From: Methylovirgula sp.
Lineage (GTDB): Bacteria; Pseudomonadota; Alphaproteobacteria; Rhizobiales; Beijerinckiaceae
Assembly: GCA_030040215.1 (NCBI GenBank)
Contig: JASHUD010000030.1
Location: 1 to 7,710 of the forward strand
Direction: 5' to 3'
DNA length: 7,710 bases
Shown: in pieces, positions 1 to 5,773 of the stretch
Numbering within the stretch: position 1 is the first letter of the stretch
How the letters are laid out: every line of letters starts with the position of its first letter
The notes under the pieces: model-generated
The model's database searches: none
Told to the model about the DNA's origin: nothing
What the model saw: the letters and a program-made list of their open reading frames with translations, nothing else
Program-made: the position numbers and the translations under genes

Positions 1-8
1 ATCCATGC

Positions 9-37
9 GGGCTCGGTTGATTGGCCAAAGCGAGCCC
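9..37 (-). terminator. Weak hairpin downstream of cysK
   Basis: GGGCTCG and CGAGCCC (9-15 and 31-37) form a 7-bp stem with a 15-nt loop that itself contains the palindrome TTGGCCAA. It starts 56 bp after the cysK stop and lacks a T-tract. It could mark the 3' end of the cysK transcript. The remaining bases from 1 to 92 show nothing else I can support. Confidence 0.25.
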
Positions 38-92
38 TCTGGCATTCGAGGCGGACGCGGTCAAGCCGGCGCTTTGCCGACATCCAAGAGCT

Positions 93-1082
93 TCAAAGCC
101 CGTCGAACAGCGCGGTGGAGAGGTAGCGTTCGGCGAACGAAGGGACGACGAGGACGATGTTTTTGCCGGCGAATTCCGGGCGTAGGCCCACTTCGACAGC
201 CGCGGCGACCGCGGCGCCCGAGGAAATGCCGACCGGGATACCCTCGATTCGGGCAACCAGCCGGGCGGTGTCGAAAGCTGTTTGATTGCCGACAGTTACG
301 ACCTCATCGATCAGGCTGCGATCGAGAATCGAGGGAATGAAGCCGGCGCCGATGCCTTGGATCTTATGCGGTCCGGGCTGACCGCCGGAGAGAACCGCCG
401 AATCTTCCGGCTCGACTGCGACGATCCGCAACGAGGGCCGGCGCGGCTTCAACACCTGCGCCACACCGGTAATCGTCCCGCCGGTGCCCACGGCGGAGAC
501 GAACACGTCGATTTCGCCATGCGTATCGTTCCAGATTTCTTCCGCGGTGGTGCGTCGATGGATCTCGTGATTGGCGGGATTGTCGAACTGCTGCGGGATG
601 GCGGCGCCGGGGATCGTGCTGGCAAGTTCCTGCGCCTTGGCGATCGCCCCTTTCATGCCTTGCGGGGCGGGGGTCAGCACCAGTTCGGCGCCGAGCAAGG
701 CAAGCATCTTGCGCCGCTCGATTGACATCGATTCGGGCATAACCAGAATCAGCCGATAGCCGCGCGCCGCCGCGACGAAGGCGAGCGCAATACCGGTATT
801 GCCCGACGTCGGCTCGATCAGCACGGAGCGGCCGGGCGCGATCTTGCCGGTCGCCTCCATAGCCGCGATCATGCTCACCCCGATACGGTCCTTCACGCTG
901 CCGATCGGGTTGAAGAATTCGAGCTTGGCGAGCAGGTTGGCCTTAACGCCTTTTTCGGCGGCGATCTTCGTCAGCCGCACCAGAGGCGTATCGCCGATCG
1001 TATCGATGATCGAATCGTAAATGCGCCCGCGCCCCGGGGTTTGCGCCGGGCTACCGGCTTCCTTCACTGCGGGTTGCGGCAT
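93..1082 (-). CDS. cysK: Cysteine synthase A (O-acetylserine sulfhydrylase)
   Basis: PLP-dependent cytosolic enzyme that makes L-cysteine from O-acetylserine and sulfide, the last step of sulfur assimilation. The 329-aa product has the fold-type II signatures in order: the PLP lysine in NPIGSVKDR (Lys64), the substrate-binding SGNTG loop (93-97), the phosphate-binding GTGGT loop (199-203), HKIQGIGAGFIP (239-250) and GISSGAA (285-291), whose serine usually contacts the pyridine nitrogen. It ends in the ERYLSTALF stretch typical of CysK. Compared with E. coli CysK there are about 20 extra residues at the N terminus. The ATG at 1082 is supported by a strong Shine-Dalgarno (GAGGAGGAAGATC then ATG), so the extension is probably real. 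A 26-bp dyad lies upstream, and a peroxiredoxin and an Rrf2 regulator precede it on the same strand. CysM is the main alternative; the sequence alone does not fully separate the two. Confidence 0.95.
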   Translation of the reverse strand: MPQPAVKEAGSPAQTPGRGRIYDSIIDTIGDTPLVRLTKIAAEKGVKANLLAKLEFFNPIGSVKDRIGVSMIAAMEATGKIAPGRSVLIEPTSGNTGIALAFVAAARGYRLILVMPESMSIERRKMLALLGAELVLTPAPQGMKGAIAKAQELASTIPGAAIPQQFDNPANHEIHRRTTAEEIWNDTHGEIDVFVSAVGTGGTITGVAQVLKPRRPSLRIVAVEPEDSAVLSGGQPGPHKIQGIGAGFIPSILDRSLIDEVVTVGNQTAFDTARLVARIEGIPVGISSGAAVAAAVEVGLRPEFAGKNIVLVVPSFAERYLSTALFDGL

Positions 1083-1130
1083 GATCTTCCTCCTCGTCGC
1101 GAGCCCATCTTAGGCGACGCGAACGAAATG

Positions 1131-1156
1131 CGCGAGAGGTTCGTAAACCTGTCGCG
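1131..1156. promoter_or_regulatory. 26-bp interrupted dyad upstream of cysK, candidate operator
   Basis: The plus strand reads CGCGA-g-AGGTT-cgta-AACCT-g-TCGCG. Two 5-bp arms on each side are perfectly complementary, separated by one symmetrical mismatch, with a 4-nt centre. The size (about 25 bp) suits a dimeric regulator such as an Rrf2 protein, and one is encoded 1.3 kb upstream on the same strand. It lies 49-74 bp before the cysK ATG. A weak -10-like TAAGAT (1107-1112, minus strand) sits downstream of it without a good -35. The dyad could instead form an RNA stem-loop in the leader. The symmetry is seen directly; the operator role is inferred. Confidence 0.4.
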
Positions 1157-1169
1157 AGGCAATGCCGCA

Positions 1170-1191
1170 TGGCGGGGGTTTGCCCCCGCCA
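1170..1191 (-). terminator. Strong GC hairpin after the peroxiredoxin gene, terminator-like
   Basis: A perfect 9-bp stem (TGGCGGGGG with CCCCCGCCA) closes a 4-nt loop, beginning 16 bp after the peroxiredoxin stop codon. That position suits a 3' terminator or mRNA-stabilising structure. No T-tract follows on either strand (the minus strand continues TGCGGCATT), so it is not a textbook intrinsic terminator. It may allow partial read-through into cysK. Confidence 0.5.
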
Positions 1192-1206
1192 CGGCTGAAG
1201 CAGCGC

Positions 1207-1842
1207 TCACCCTCGCGGCTGAGCGACGATGCGCAGATAGGGCCGCTGCGTTCTCCACCCGGCCGGGTACTTCTTCTTCGCATCCTCGTCGCTGACCGAA
1301 GTAACGATGATCACGTCCTCGCCATTGTGCCAATTGACCGGCGTTGCGACCTGATGTTTCGCGGTCAGCTGCAGGGAATCGATGACCCGCAGGATTTCAT
1401 CGAAATTGCGGCCCGTGCTCGCCGGATAATTCAGCGTCAGCTTGATCTTTTTGTCGGGTCCGATGACGAAGACCGAACGCACCGTCAGCGTGTCCGACGC
1501 GTTGGGATGGATCATCCCGTAGAGATTGGCGACCTTGCGGTCGGGGTCGGCGATCAAGGGGAAGTTGAGGCTGTGGCCCTGCGTCTCCTTGATGTCCTGC
1601 GCCCATTTTTCATGAGCGTTCAGCGCGTCGACGCTGAGCCCGATGACCTTGACTCCGCGTTTGTCGAACTCCGGTTTCAACTTCGCGGTGTAGCCGAGTT
1701 CCGTGGTGCAGACCGGCGTGAAATTCTTCGGGTGCGAGAACAAAACGGCCCAAGAACCATTGATGTAATCGTGGAATTTGATTGGGCCGTCGGTCGTCTG
1801 CGCTTCGAAATCAGGGGCGATATCGCCAATTTGGAGTCCCAT
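1207..1842 (-). CDS. 1-Cys peroxiredoxin (Prx6 subfamily)
   Basis: Thiol peroxidase that reduces H2O2, organic hydroperoxides or peroxynitrite in the cytosol. The 211-aa product has the AhpC/TSA thioredoxin fold at residues 5-160 with the peroxidatic motif P38-x3-T42-x2-C45 (PKNFTPVCTTE) and the conserved active-site arginine Arg122 in TVRSVFVIGP. Cys45 is the only cysteine in the protein, so there is no resolving cysteine. The C-terminal part (TPVNWHNGED near 167, then YPAGWRTQRPYLR near 192-204) is the extended domain of the Prx6 group. Length is normal for that subfamily. The ATG at 1842 follows a good ribosome binding site (GAGGTGG, 3 nt spacer). It has its own AT-rich promoter-like region and a GC hairpin just after its stop, so it may be a separate transcript between the Rrf2 gene and cysK. 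The physiological reductant is not encoded here. Confidence 0.95.
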   Translation of the reverse strand: MGLQIGDIAPDFEAQTTDGPIKFHDYINGSWAVLFSHPKNFTPVCTTELGYTAKLKPEFDKRGVKVIGLSVDALNAHEKWAQDIKETQGHSLNFPLIADPDRKVANLYGMIHPNASDTLTVRSVFVIGPDKKIKLTLNYPASTGRNFDEILRVIDSLQLTAKHQVATPVNWHNGEDVIIVTSVSDEDAKKKYPAGWRTQRPYLRIVAQPRG

Positions 1843-1865
1843 GTGCCACCTCGCAGAAACGCTTT

Positions 1866-1885
1866 GCGGCGCCCGAGTGCGCCGC
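1866..1885 (-). other. 5'-leader hairpin ahead of the peroxiredoxin ribosome binding site
   Basis: A perfect 7-bp GC stem (GCGGCGC with GCGCCGC) with a 6-nt loop lies in the predicted leader of the peroxiredoxin mRNA, about 14 nt upstream of the GAGGTGG ribosome binding site. It is not followed by a T-tract. It could affect translation or mRNA stability; GC-rich DNA also yields such stems by chance. Confidence 0.3.
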
Positions 1886-1962
1886 GCTACACTTCGGCTT
1901 CCGACGCAGATTTTTCCAGGGCGGGAAACGCGGAAATCAATCGAAAGCCTATCGTGGACAAC

Positions 1963-1992
1963 ATAATATCACTATATTTCCATACCCAGCAA
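1963..1992 (-). promoter_or_regulatory. Candidate sigma-70-type promoter of the peroxiredoxin gene
   Basis: On the minus strand TTGCTG (1987-1992) and TATTAT (1963-1968) are separated by 18 nt, a good housekeeping match. They sit in a strikingly AT-rich island (about 1960-2030) within otherwise GC-rich DNA. Transcription would start near 1956, giving a leader of roughly 115 nt. The spacer contains ATAT-N4-ATAT (ATATAGTGATAT), a possible regulator half-site pair but weak on its own. Confidence 0.45.
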
Positions 1993-2015
1993 GGTTATTA
2001 GAAATTTGTACGGAT

Positions 2016-2459
2016 CTATATCGTGAAATCCGGTTTTGCACGCGCGTCGTGAAAGATTTTCTCCTCGCCCGCCTGGCGGCAGATATCGTCGATCGTCACC
2101 AGCTCGAGTTCCCCGAGAAATGCCTCGGCGGCGCGTCCGACGATCGGACCGATCACGTCGGCGACGAACCGACTTTCCGACTTGGCACCGACGCCATCGA
2201 CGTCCATGACCGCGCGGATCACCGCGGCGGCGCTGATGCGGCGACGCTCGCGCGCCAGCTCATAGCCGCCGCGCGGACCGCGCACGCCCTTCAGAATCTC
2301 GGCGCGCACCAACGCCTGCAGGAGCGTTTCGAGATGGCGGGGCGGCAGGTCGAGGCGCCCGGCGAGCGCCTTGGCCGCCACCGGATGCGGGCGCGCATGC
2401 AGGGCGATGTCGGCCACGGCGGCAAGCGCCAGCATACTGCGGCGGCAAAGAAGGATCAT
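2016..2459 (-). CDS. Rrf2-family transcriptional regulator without the usual Fe-S cysteines
   Basis: DNA-binding regulator of the Rrf2 family (IscR, NsrR, RirA and CymR are members). The 147-aa product begins with a typical Rrf2 helix (MILLCRRSMLALAAV), followed by a winged helix-turn-helix at about 27-70 with the family wing motif GVRGPRGGYELAR (58-70), then a dimerisation helix at about 95-120. The three clustered cysteines near residues 90-105 that hold the cluster in IscR, NsrR and RirA are absent; the only cysteines are Cys5 and Cys127. It may therefore sense a metabolite, a partner protein or thiol state, as CymR does. The ATG overlaps the dut stop as ATGA, with GGAG about 8 nt upstream inside dut, indicating translational coupling. 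Downstream on the same strand are the peroxiredoxin and cysK genes, which are plausible targets. The specific regulon is unknown. Confidence 0.88.
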   Translation of the reverse strand: MILLCRRSMLALAAVADIALHARPHPVAAKALAGRLDLPPRHLETLLQALVRAEILKGVRGPRGGYELARERRRISAAAVIRAVMDVDGVGAKSESRFVADVIGPIVGRAAEAFLGELELVTIDDICRQAGEEKIFHDARAKPDFTI

Positions 2460-2938
2460 GCCTTCTTCTCCAGGATTCTGTCCGTCGATCCGTAGCCGCC
2501 CGCGCCACGCCGTGTTTCCTCGAGAACCGGAACGCGCATAAAACCGGCTTGCACCACCCGCGCCACCACGAGCTGGGCGATGCGCGCGCCGCGCGTGACT
2601 TCGAACGGCTCGCCGCCGAAATTGACGAGCAATACGCCGATCTCACCGCGGTAATCGCAATCAATCGTTCCCGGTGCGTTGAGCACCGTCACCCCGTACT
2701 GCAAGGCCAATCCCGAGCGCGGCCGCACCTGCGCCTCGAATCCTTGCGGCAATTGCACCGCGATGCCGGTCGGCACGAGCAGCCGGGCGCCGGGCTCGAT
2801 CACGATTTTGGCGTCGGCCGCGATGGCCGCGAAAAGATCGGCGCCCGCCGCGCCGTCGCTCTGATAGGTCGGCAAAGGCAGACCTTCGCCATGCGGCAAC
2901 TGGCGGACGGCAATGGCGGGCAACGCCTCATCGCGCAC
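2456..2938 (-). CDS. dut: Deoxyuridine 5'-triphosphate nucleotidohydrolase (dUTPase)
   Basis: Homotrimeric cytosolic enzyme that hydrolyses dUTP to dUMP and pyrophosphate, keeping uracil out of DNA and supplying dUMP for thymidylate. All five trimeric dUTPase motifs are present in 160 aa: AGADLFA (31-37), RPRSGLA (72-78), GTIDCDYRGEI (90-100, with the catalytic aspartate in DCDY), RGARIAQLV (116-124) and the P-loop-like RGAGGYGSTD (144-153). In motif 5 the usual Phe that stacks on uracil is Tyr149 and the usual final Gly is Asp153, both mild variations. The start is a GTG at 2938 preceded by GGAGG with a 6-nt spacer, lying inside the end of coaBC, so the genes overlap by 11 bp. The stop overlaps the Rrf2 start. 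Length is normal for bacterial Dut. Confidence 0.96.
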   Translation of the reverse strand: MRDEALPAIAVRQLPHGEGLPLPTYQSDGAAGADLFAAIAADAKIVIEPGARLLVPTGIAVQLPQGFEAQVRPRSGLALQYGVTVLNAPGTIDCDYRGEIGVLLVNFGGEPFEVTRGARIAQLVVARVVQAGFMRVPVLEETRRGAGGYGSTDRILEKKA

Positions 2939-4145
2939 GGTCCGCCTCCATGAGCTTGCTCAGATAGGCGACAAGTTTCAGCGCCACGTGATCCTTGCGC
3001 ATGCGCGGCCAGATTTCCGTCCCGGCGCGCGTGATGATCGTCACCTGATTCTCGTCTTGCCCCAACACATCCTCGCCCACGTCGTTGGCGACGATCACAT
3101 CGCAGCCTTTGGCCGCCAATTTCGCACGGGCGTTGTCGATCAGGTTTTCGGTCTCCGCGGCAAATCCGACGATGAGGCGCGGACGCGCCGGACTTTGTGC
3201 GACATGCGTAAGAACATCGGGGTTTTCGACGAGCCGGAGAACCGGCGCCTGCGCGCCTTTTTTGAGCTTCTGCGCCGCGACATCGGCGACGCGCCAATCC
3301 GCCACCGCCGCCGCGGCGATGAACATGTCGGCGGGCAGCGCCGCTTCGACGGCGGCGAGCATTTCCGTAGCCGTCGTGACGTGCCGCGTCCTAACGCCTG
3401 CCGGATCCGGCAAAGCGACCGGGCCGCTCACGAGCACGACCTCCGCGCCGGCCCTTGCCGCCGCCGCCGCGACGGCGTGTCCCTGCTTGCCGGATGAGGC
3501 ATTGCCGAGATAGCGCAACGGATCGATCGGTTCGCGCGTCGGGCCCGAAGTTACGACCACGCGGCGCCCGGCAAGCGGTTGCCCGGGCAACGCGATCCGC
3601 GTGTCGCTGCGAAGCGCGTCTTCGATCGCCGCGAGAATTGCGGCGGGCTCGCTCATCCGGCCCGCGCCATATTCGCCGCAGGCCATGTCGCCCACTTCCG
3701 GTCCCACGAAAAGGACGCCGTCGCGACGCAGCGAGGCGACGTTGCGCCGCGTCGCCGGGTTTTCCCACATTCGCACGTTCATCGCCGGCGCGACGAGAAT
3801 CTTCTTGTCGGTTGCAAGGAGCAGCGTCGAGGCGAGATCGTCGGCGAGTCCATGCGCGAGCTTGGCGAGAAGGTCGGCGGTTGCCGGCGCCACCACGACA
3901 AGATCGGCGGCGCGCGACAGCTCGATGTGCCCGATCTCCATTTCGTCGGTGAGCGAAAACAGATCGTCGAAGACTCGGTTGCCGGAGAGGCTTGCGACCG
4001 AGAGCGGCGTGATGAATTCCTTTGCCGCCTTGGTCATGACCGGGCTGACGCTTGCGTCCTGTTCGCGCAGGCGGCGGATCAGTTCGAGAACCTTATAGGC
4101 GGCGATGCCGCCGCCGATGACGAGGAGAATGCGTTTGCCTTTCAC
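2928..4145 (-). CDS. coaBC: Bifunctional phosphopantothenoylcysteine synthetase/decarboxylase
   Basis: Catalyses two steps of coenzyme A synthesis: CTP-dependent joining of 4'-phosphopantothenate to cysteine (CoaB), then FMN-dependent decarboxylation to 4'-phosphopantetheine (CoaC). The CoaC flavoprotein domain covers about residues 1-180, with GGGIAAYK near the N terminus, the active-site His73 in GHIELS, the APAMNVRMW motif (119-127) and the flap cysteine Cys156 in MACGEYGAGR. The CoaB domain follows from about 190, with VVVTSGPTREPID (196-208), Asn215 in YLGNASSGK, Lys293 or a neighbour in QKLKK, and VGFAAET (326-332). At 405 aa it is full length. The start is a GTG at 4145 with GGAGAA upstream. 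It consumes cysteine, the product of CysK, though that link is metabolic rather than genetic. It is the third gene of the minus-strand string, 60 bp after ubiB. Confidence 0.96.
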   Translation of the reverse strand: MKGKRILLVIGGGIAAYKVLELIRRLREQDASVSPVMTKAAKEFITPLSVASLSGNRVFDDLFSLTDEMEIGHIELSRAADLVVVAPATADLLAKLAHGLADDLASTLLLATDKKILVAPAMNVRMWENPATRRNVASLRRDGVLFVGPEVGDMACGEYGAGRMSEPAAILAAIEDALRSDTRIALPGQPLAGRRVVVTSGPTREPIDPLRYLGNASSGKQGHAVAAAAARAGAEVVLVSGPVALPDPAGVRTRHVTTATEMLAAVEAALPADMFIAAAAVADWRVADVAAQKLKKGAQAPVLRLVENPDVLTHVAQSPARPRLIVGFAAETENLIDNARAKLAAKGCDVIVANDVGEDVLGQDENQVTIITRAGTEIWPRMRKDHVALKLVAYLSKLMEADRAR

Positions 4146-4172
4146 GCCTCGTTCTCCGATGCCCCGCCGATG

Positions 4173-4191
4173 GGAGGATATTCGTTCCTCC
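4173..4191 (-). other. Intercistronic inverted repeat between ubiB and coaBC
   Basis: GGAGGA and TCCTCC (6-bp arms, 7-nt loop) occupy the middle of the 60-bp gap between ubiB and coaBC. No T-tract follows, so termination is unlikely. One arm on the transcribed strand is an unused Shine-Dalgarno-like GGAGGA with no start codon at useful spacing. A processing or stability role is possible but unproven. Confidence 0.25.
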
Positions 4192-4205
4192 GCAAGGCCC
4201 GCGGC

Positions 4206-5771
4206 TCAATGCAAGAGGAAGAAAAGCATTATAGCGACGATGATCCAAAGTGCGAAATGGCCGAGCCGCGCGCCGCGCGCCTCCGCCTCGCCGATTTTGT
4301 CGATCGCCGTCTCGGAAAGTTCGAACCCTTCTTCGGCCATGCGCTCGATTTGCGTGACGATATTCTCGGTACGCAGCAGCGCGGCCGGAAGATTGGCGGC
4401 GAACTGGCCGAGCGAAGCAAGCGCCCGGCCGGTATCCTCGATTTTGCCGATCGGTCCGAGGTTCTTCTCGATCCAGCCGTGCACCACGGGCTCGGCCGTA
4501 GACCACATGTCGAGCTTCGGGTCGAGACCGCGGGCGACGCCTTCGACGACCACCATGGTTTTCTGCAGAAGCACGAGCTCGGTGCGCGTCTTCATGTCGA
4601 AGAGCGCGGTGATCTCGAAGAGCAGCGTCAAGACGCGCGCCATCGAGATCTGGTCCGCGGTGCGCGCATGGATCGGCTCGCCGATGGCGCGGATCGCCTG
4701 CGCGAAATCGTCGACCTTATAGCGGCGCGGTACGTAGCCCGCCTCGAAATGGACTTCGGCGACCCTTCGATAATTGCGCGTGATGAACCCGTAGATGATC
4801 TCGGCGAGAAAGCGCCGCTCCTTGATGCCGAGCCTTCCCATGATGCCGAAATCGACTGCAATCAGGCGTCCTTGCCGATCGACGAACAGGTTGCCTTGAT
4901 GCATGTCGGCGTGAAAGAAGCCGTCGCGCACCGCATGACGCAGGAAGGATTGGATGATCGTGCGGGCAAGCGCCGGCAGATCGAGGCCGGCCGCGGCGAG
5001 CGCGCCGGTGTCGGACAGCGCGATGGCGTCGATCCATTCGGTCGTCAAGACCTCCCTTTCGGTGCGATCCCAATCGACGCGCGGCACGCGGAAGTCGGTT
5101 TCGCCGGCGGTATTTTCGGCGAATTCCGAAGCGGCCGCGGCTTCAAGCCGGAAGTCCATCTCGATCTTCACGGTGCGGGCCAGGGTGTCGACCACTTCGA
5201 CCGGCTTCAGGCGTTTGGTCTCCGGAAACCAGCGCTCGACGACGCGCGCCGCGAAGTACATGTCGGAGAGATCGCGCCGGAAGCGCCGCTCGACGCCGGG
5301 CCGCAGCACTTTCACCGCGACTTCGCGCTCGCCGCGCGCGTCGCGCACGCGGGCGTGATGGACCTGCGCAATCGAGGCGGCGGCGACCGGCTCGCCGAAG
5401 CTGACGAACAAAGCGTCGATCGGCCGCCGGAAAGCCGCTTCGATCGCCTTCACAGCCAGCTCGCGCGAAAACGGCGCCATGTGGTCCTGAAGAAGCTCGA
5501 GACGCAGCGCCACTTCGGGACCGACCACGTCGGGACGGGTGGCGAGAAATTGTCCGAGCTTCACGTACGAAGGACCGAGCTCGCTGATCGCCGCGGGGAG
5601 CAGATCGAGGTTCTGGTCGCTATGCCGTTTGGCGATGAGCTTCGCCAAGCCGAACGGCAGCCGCGCCGTCAGCGGCAGCGTTGCGATGTCGATATCGCGG
5701 AACAGCCCAGCGCGGGAGAGGACGAAGCCGGCGCGTCCGATGCGCAGCATATGCCCGAGGATGAACTGCAC
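4206..5771 (-). CDS. ubiB: UbiB-family atypical kinase/ATPase for ubiquinone biosynthesis
   Basis: Member of the ABC1/ADCK/UbiB family, needed for ubiquinone synthesis. Older annotations call it 2-octaprenylphenol hydroxylase, but family work supports an ATPase/kinase-like auxiliary role at the membrane. Hallmarks in the 521 aa are the KxGQ motif (KLGQ, 71-74), the Ala-rich loop replacing a kinase Gly-rich loop (VAAASIAQVH, 129-138), the ATP lysine in VAVKVLRPG (Lys154), the ExD motif (Glu204, Asp206), the catalytic loop HADMHQGN (287-294) and the DFG (307-309). A single hydrophobic segment near the C terminus (about 504-520) is a likely membrane anchor; E. coli UbiB has two. The GTG at 5771 starts 2 bp after the ubiE stop, implying coupling; the internal ATG at codon 8 (5750) is an alternative start. 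The ribosome binding site is weak. Confidence 0.95.
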   Translation of the reverse strand: MQFILGHMLRIGRAGFVLSRAGLFRDIDIATLPLTARLPFGLAKLIAKRHSDQNLDLLPAAISELGPSYVKLGQFLATRPDVVGPEVALRLELLQDHMAPFSRELAVKAIEAAFRRPIDALFVSFGEPVAAASIAQVHHARVRDARGEREVAVKVLRPGVERRFRRDLSDMYFAARVVERWFPETKRLKPVEVVDTLARTVKIEMDFRLEAAAASEFAENTAGETDFRVPRVDWDRTEREVLTTEWIDAIALSDTGALAAAGLDLPALARTIIQSFLRHAVRDGFFHADMHQGNLFVDRQGRLIAVDFGIMGRLGIKERRFLAEIIYGFITRNYRRVAEVHFEAGYVPRRYKVDDFAQAIRAIGEPIHARTADQISMARVLTLLFEITALFDMKTRTELVLLQKTMVVVEGVARGLDPKLDMWSTAEPVVHGWIEKNLGPIGKIEDTGRALASLGQFAANLPAALLRTENIVTQIERMAEEGFELSETAIDKIGEAEARGARLGHFALWIIVAIMLFFLLH

Positions 5772-5773
5772 GC

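Noticed and set aside
1162..2001. A 279-codon plus-strand frame opposite the peroxiredoxin gene
   Set aside because: It is a shadow of the well-supported peroxiredoxin and has no recognisable motif; it also runs through the AT-rich promoter region.
2011..2032. Inverted repeat CGGAT/ATCCG overlapping the Rrf2 stop, with a short T run on the plus strand
   Set aside because: Only 5 bp of stem with a 12-nt loop, and the T run lies on the wrong strand for the genes here.
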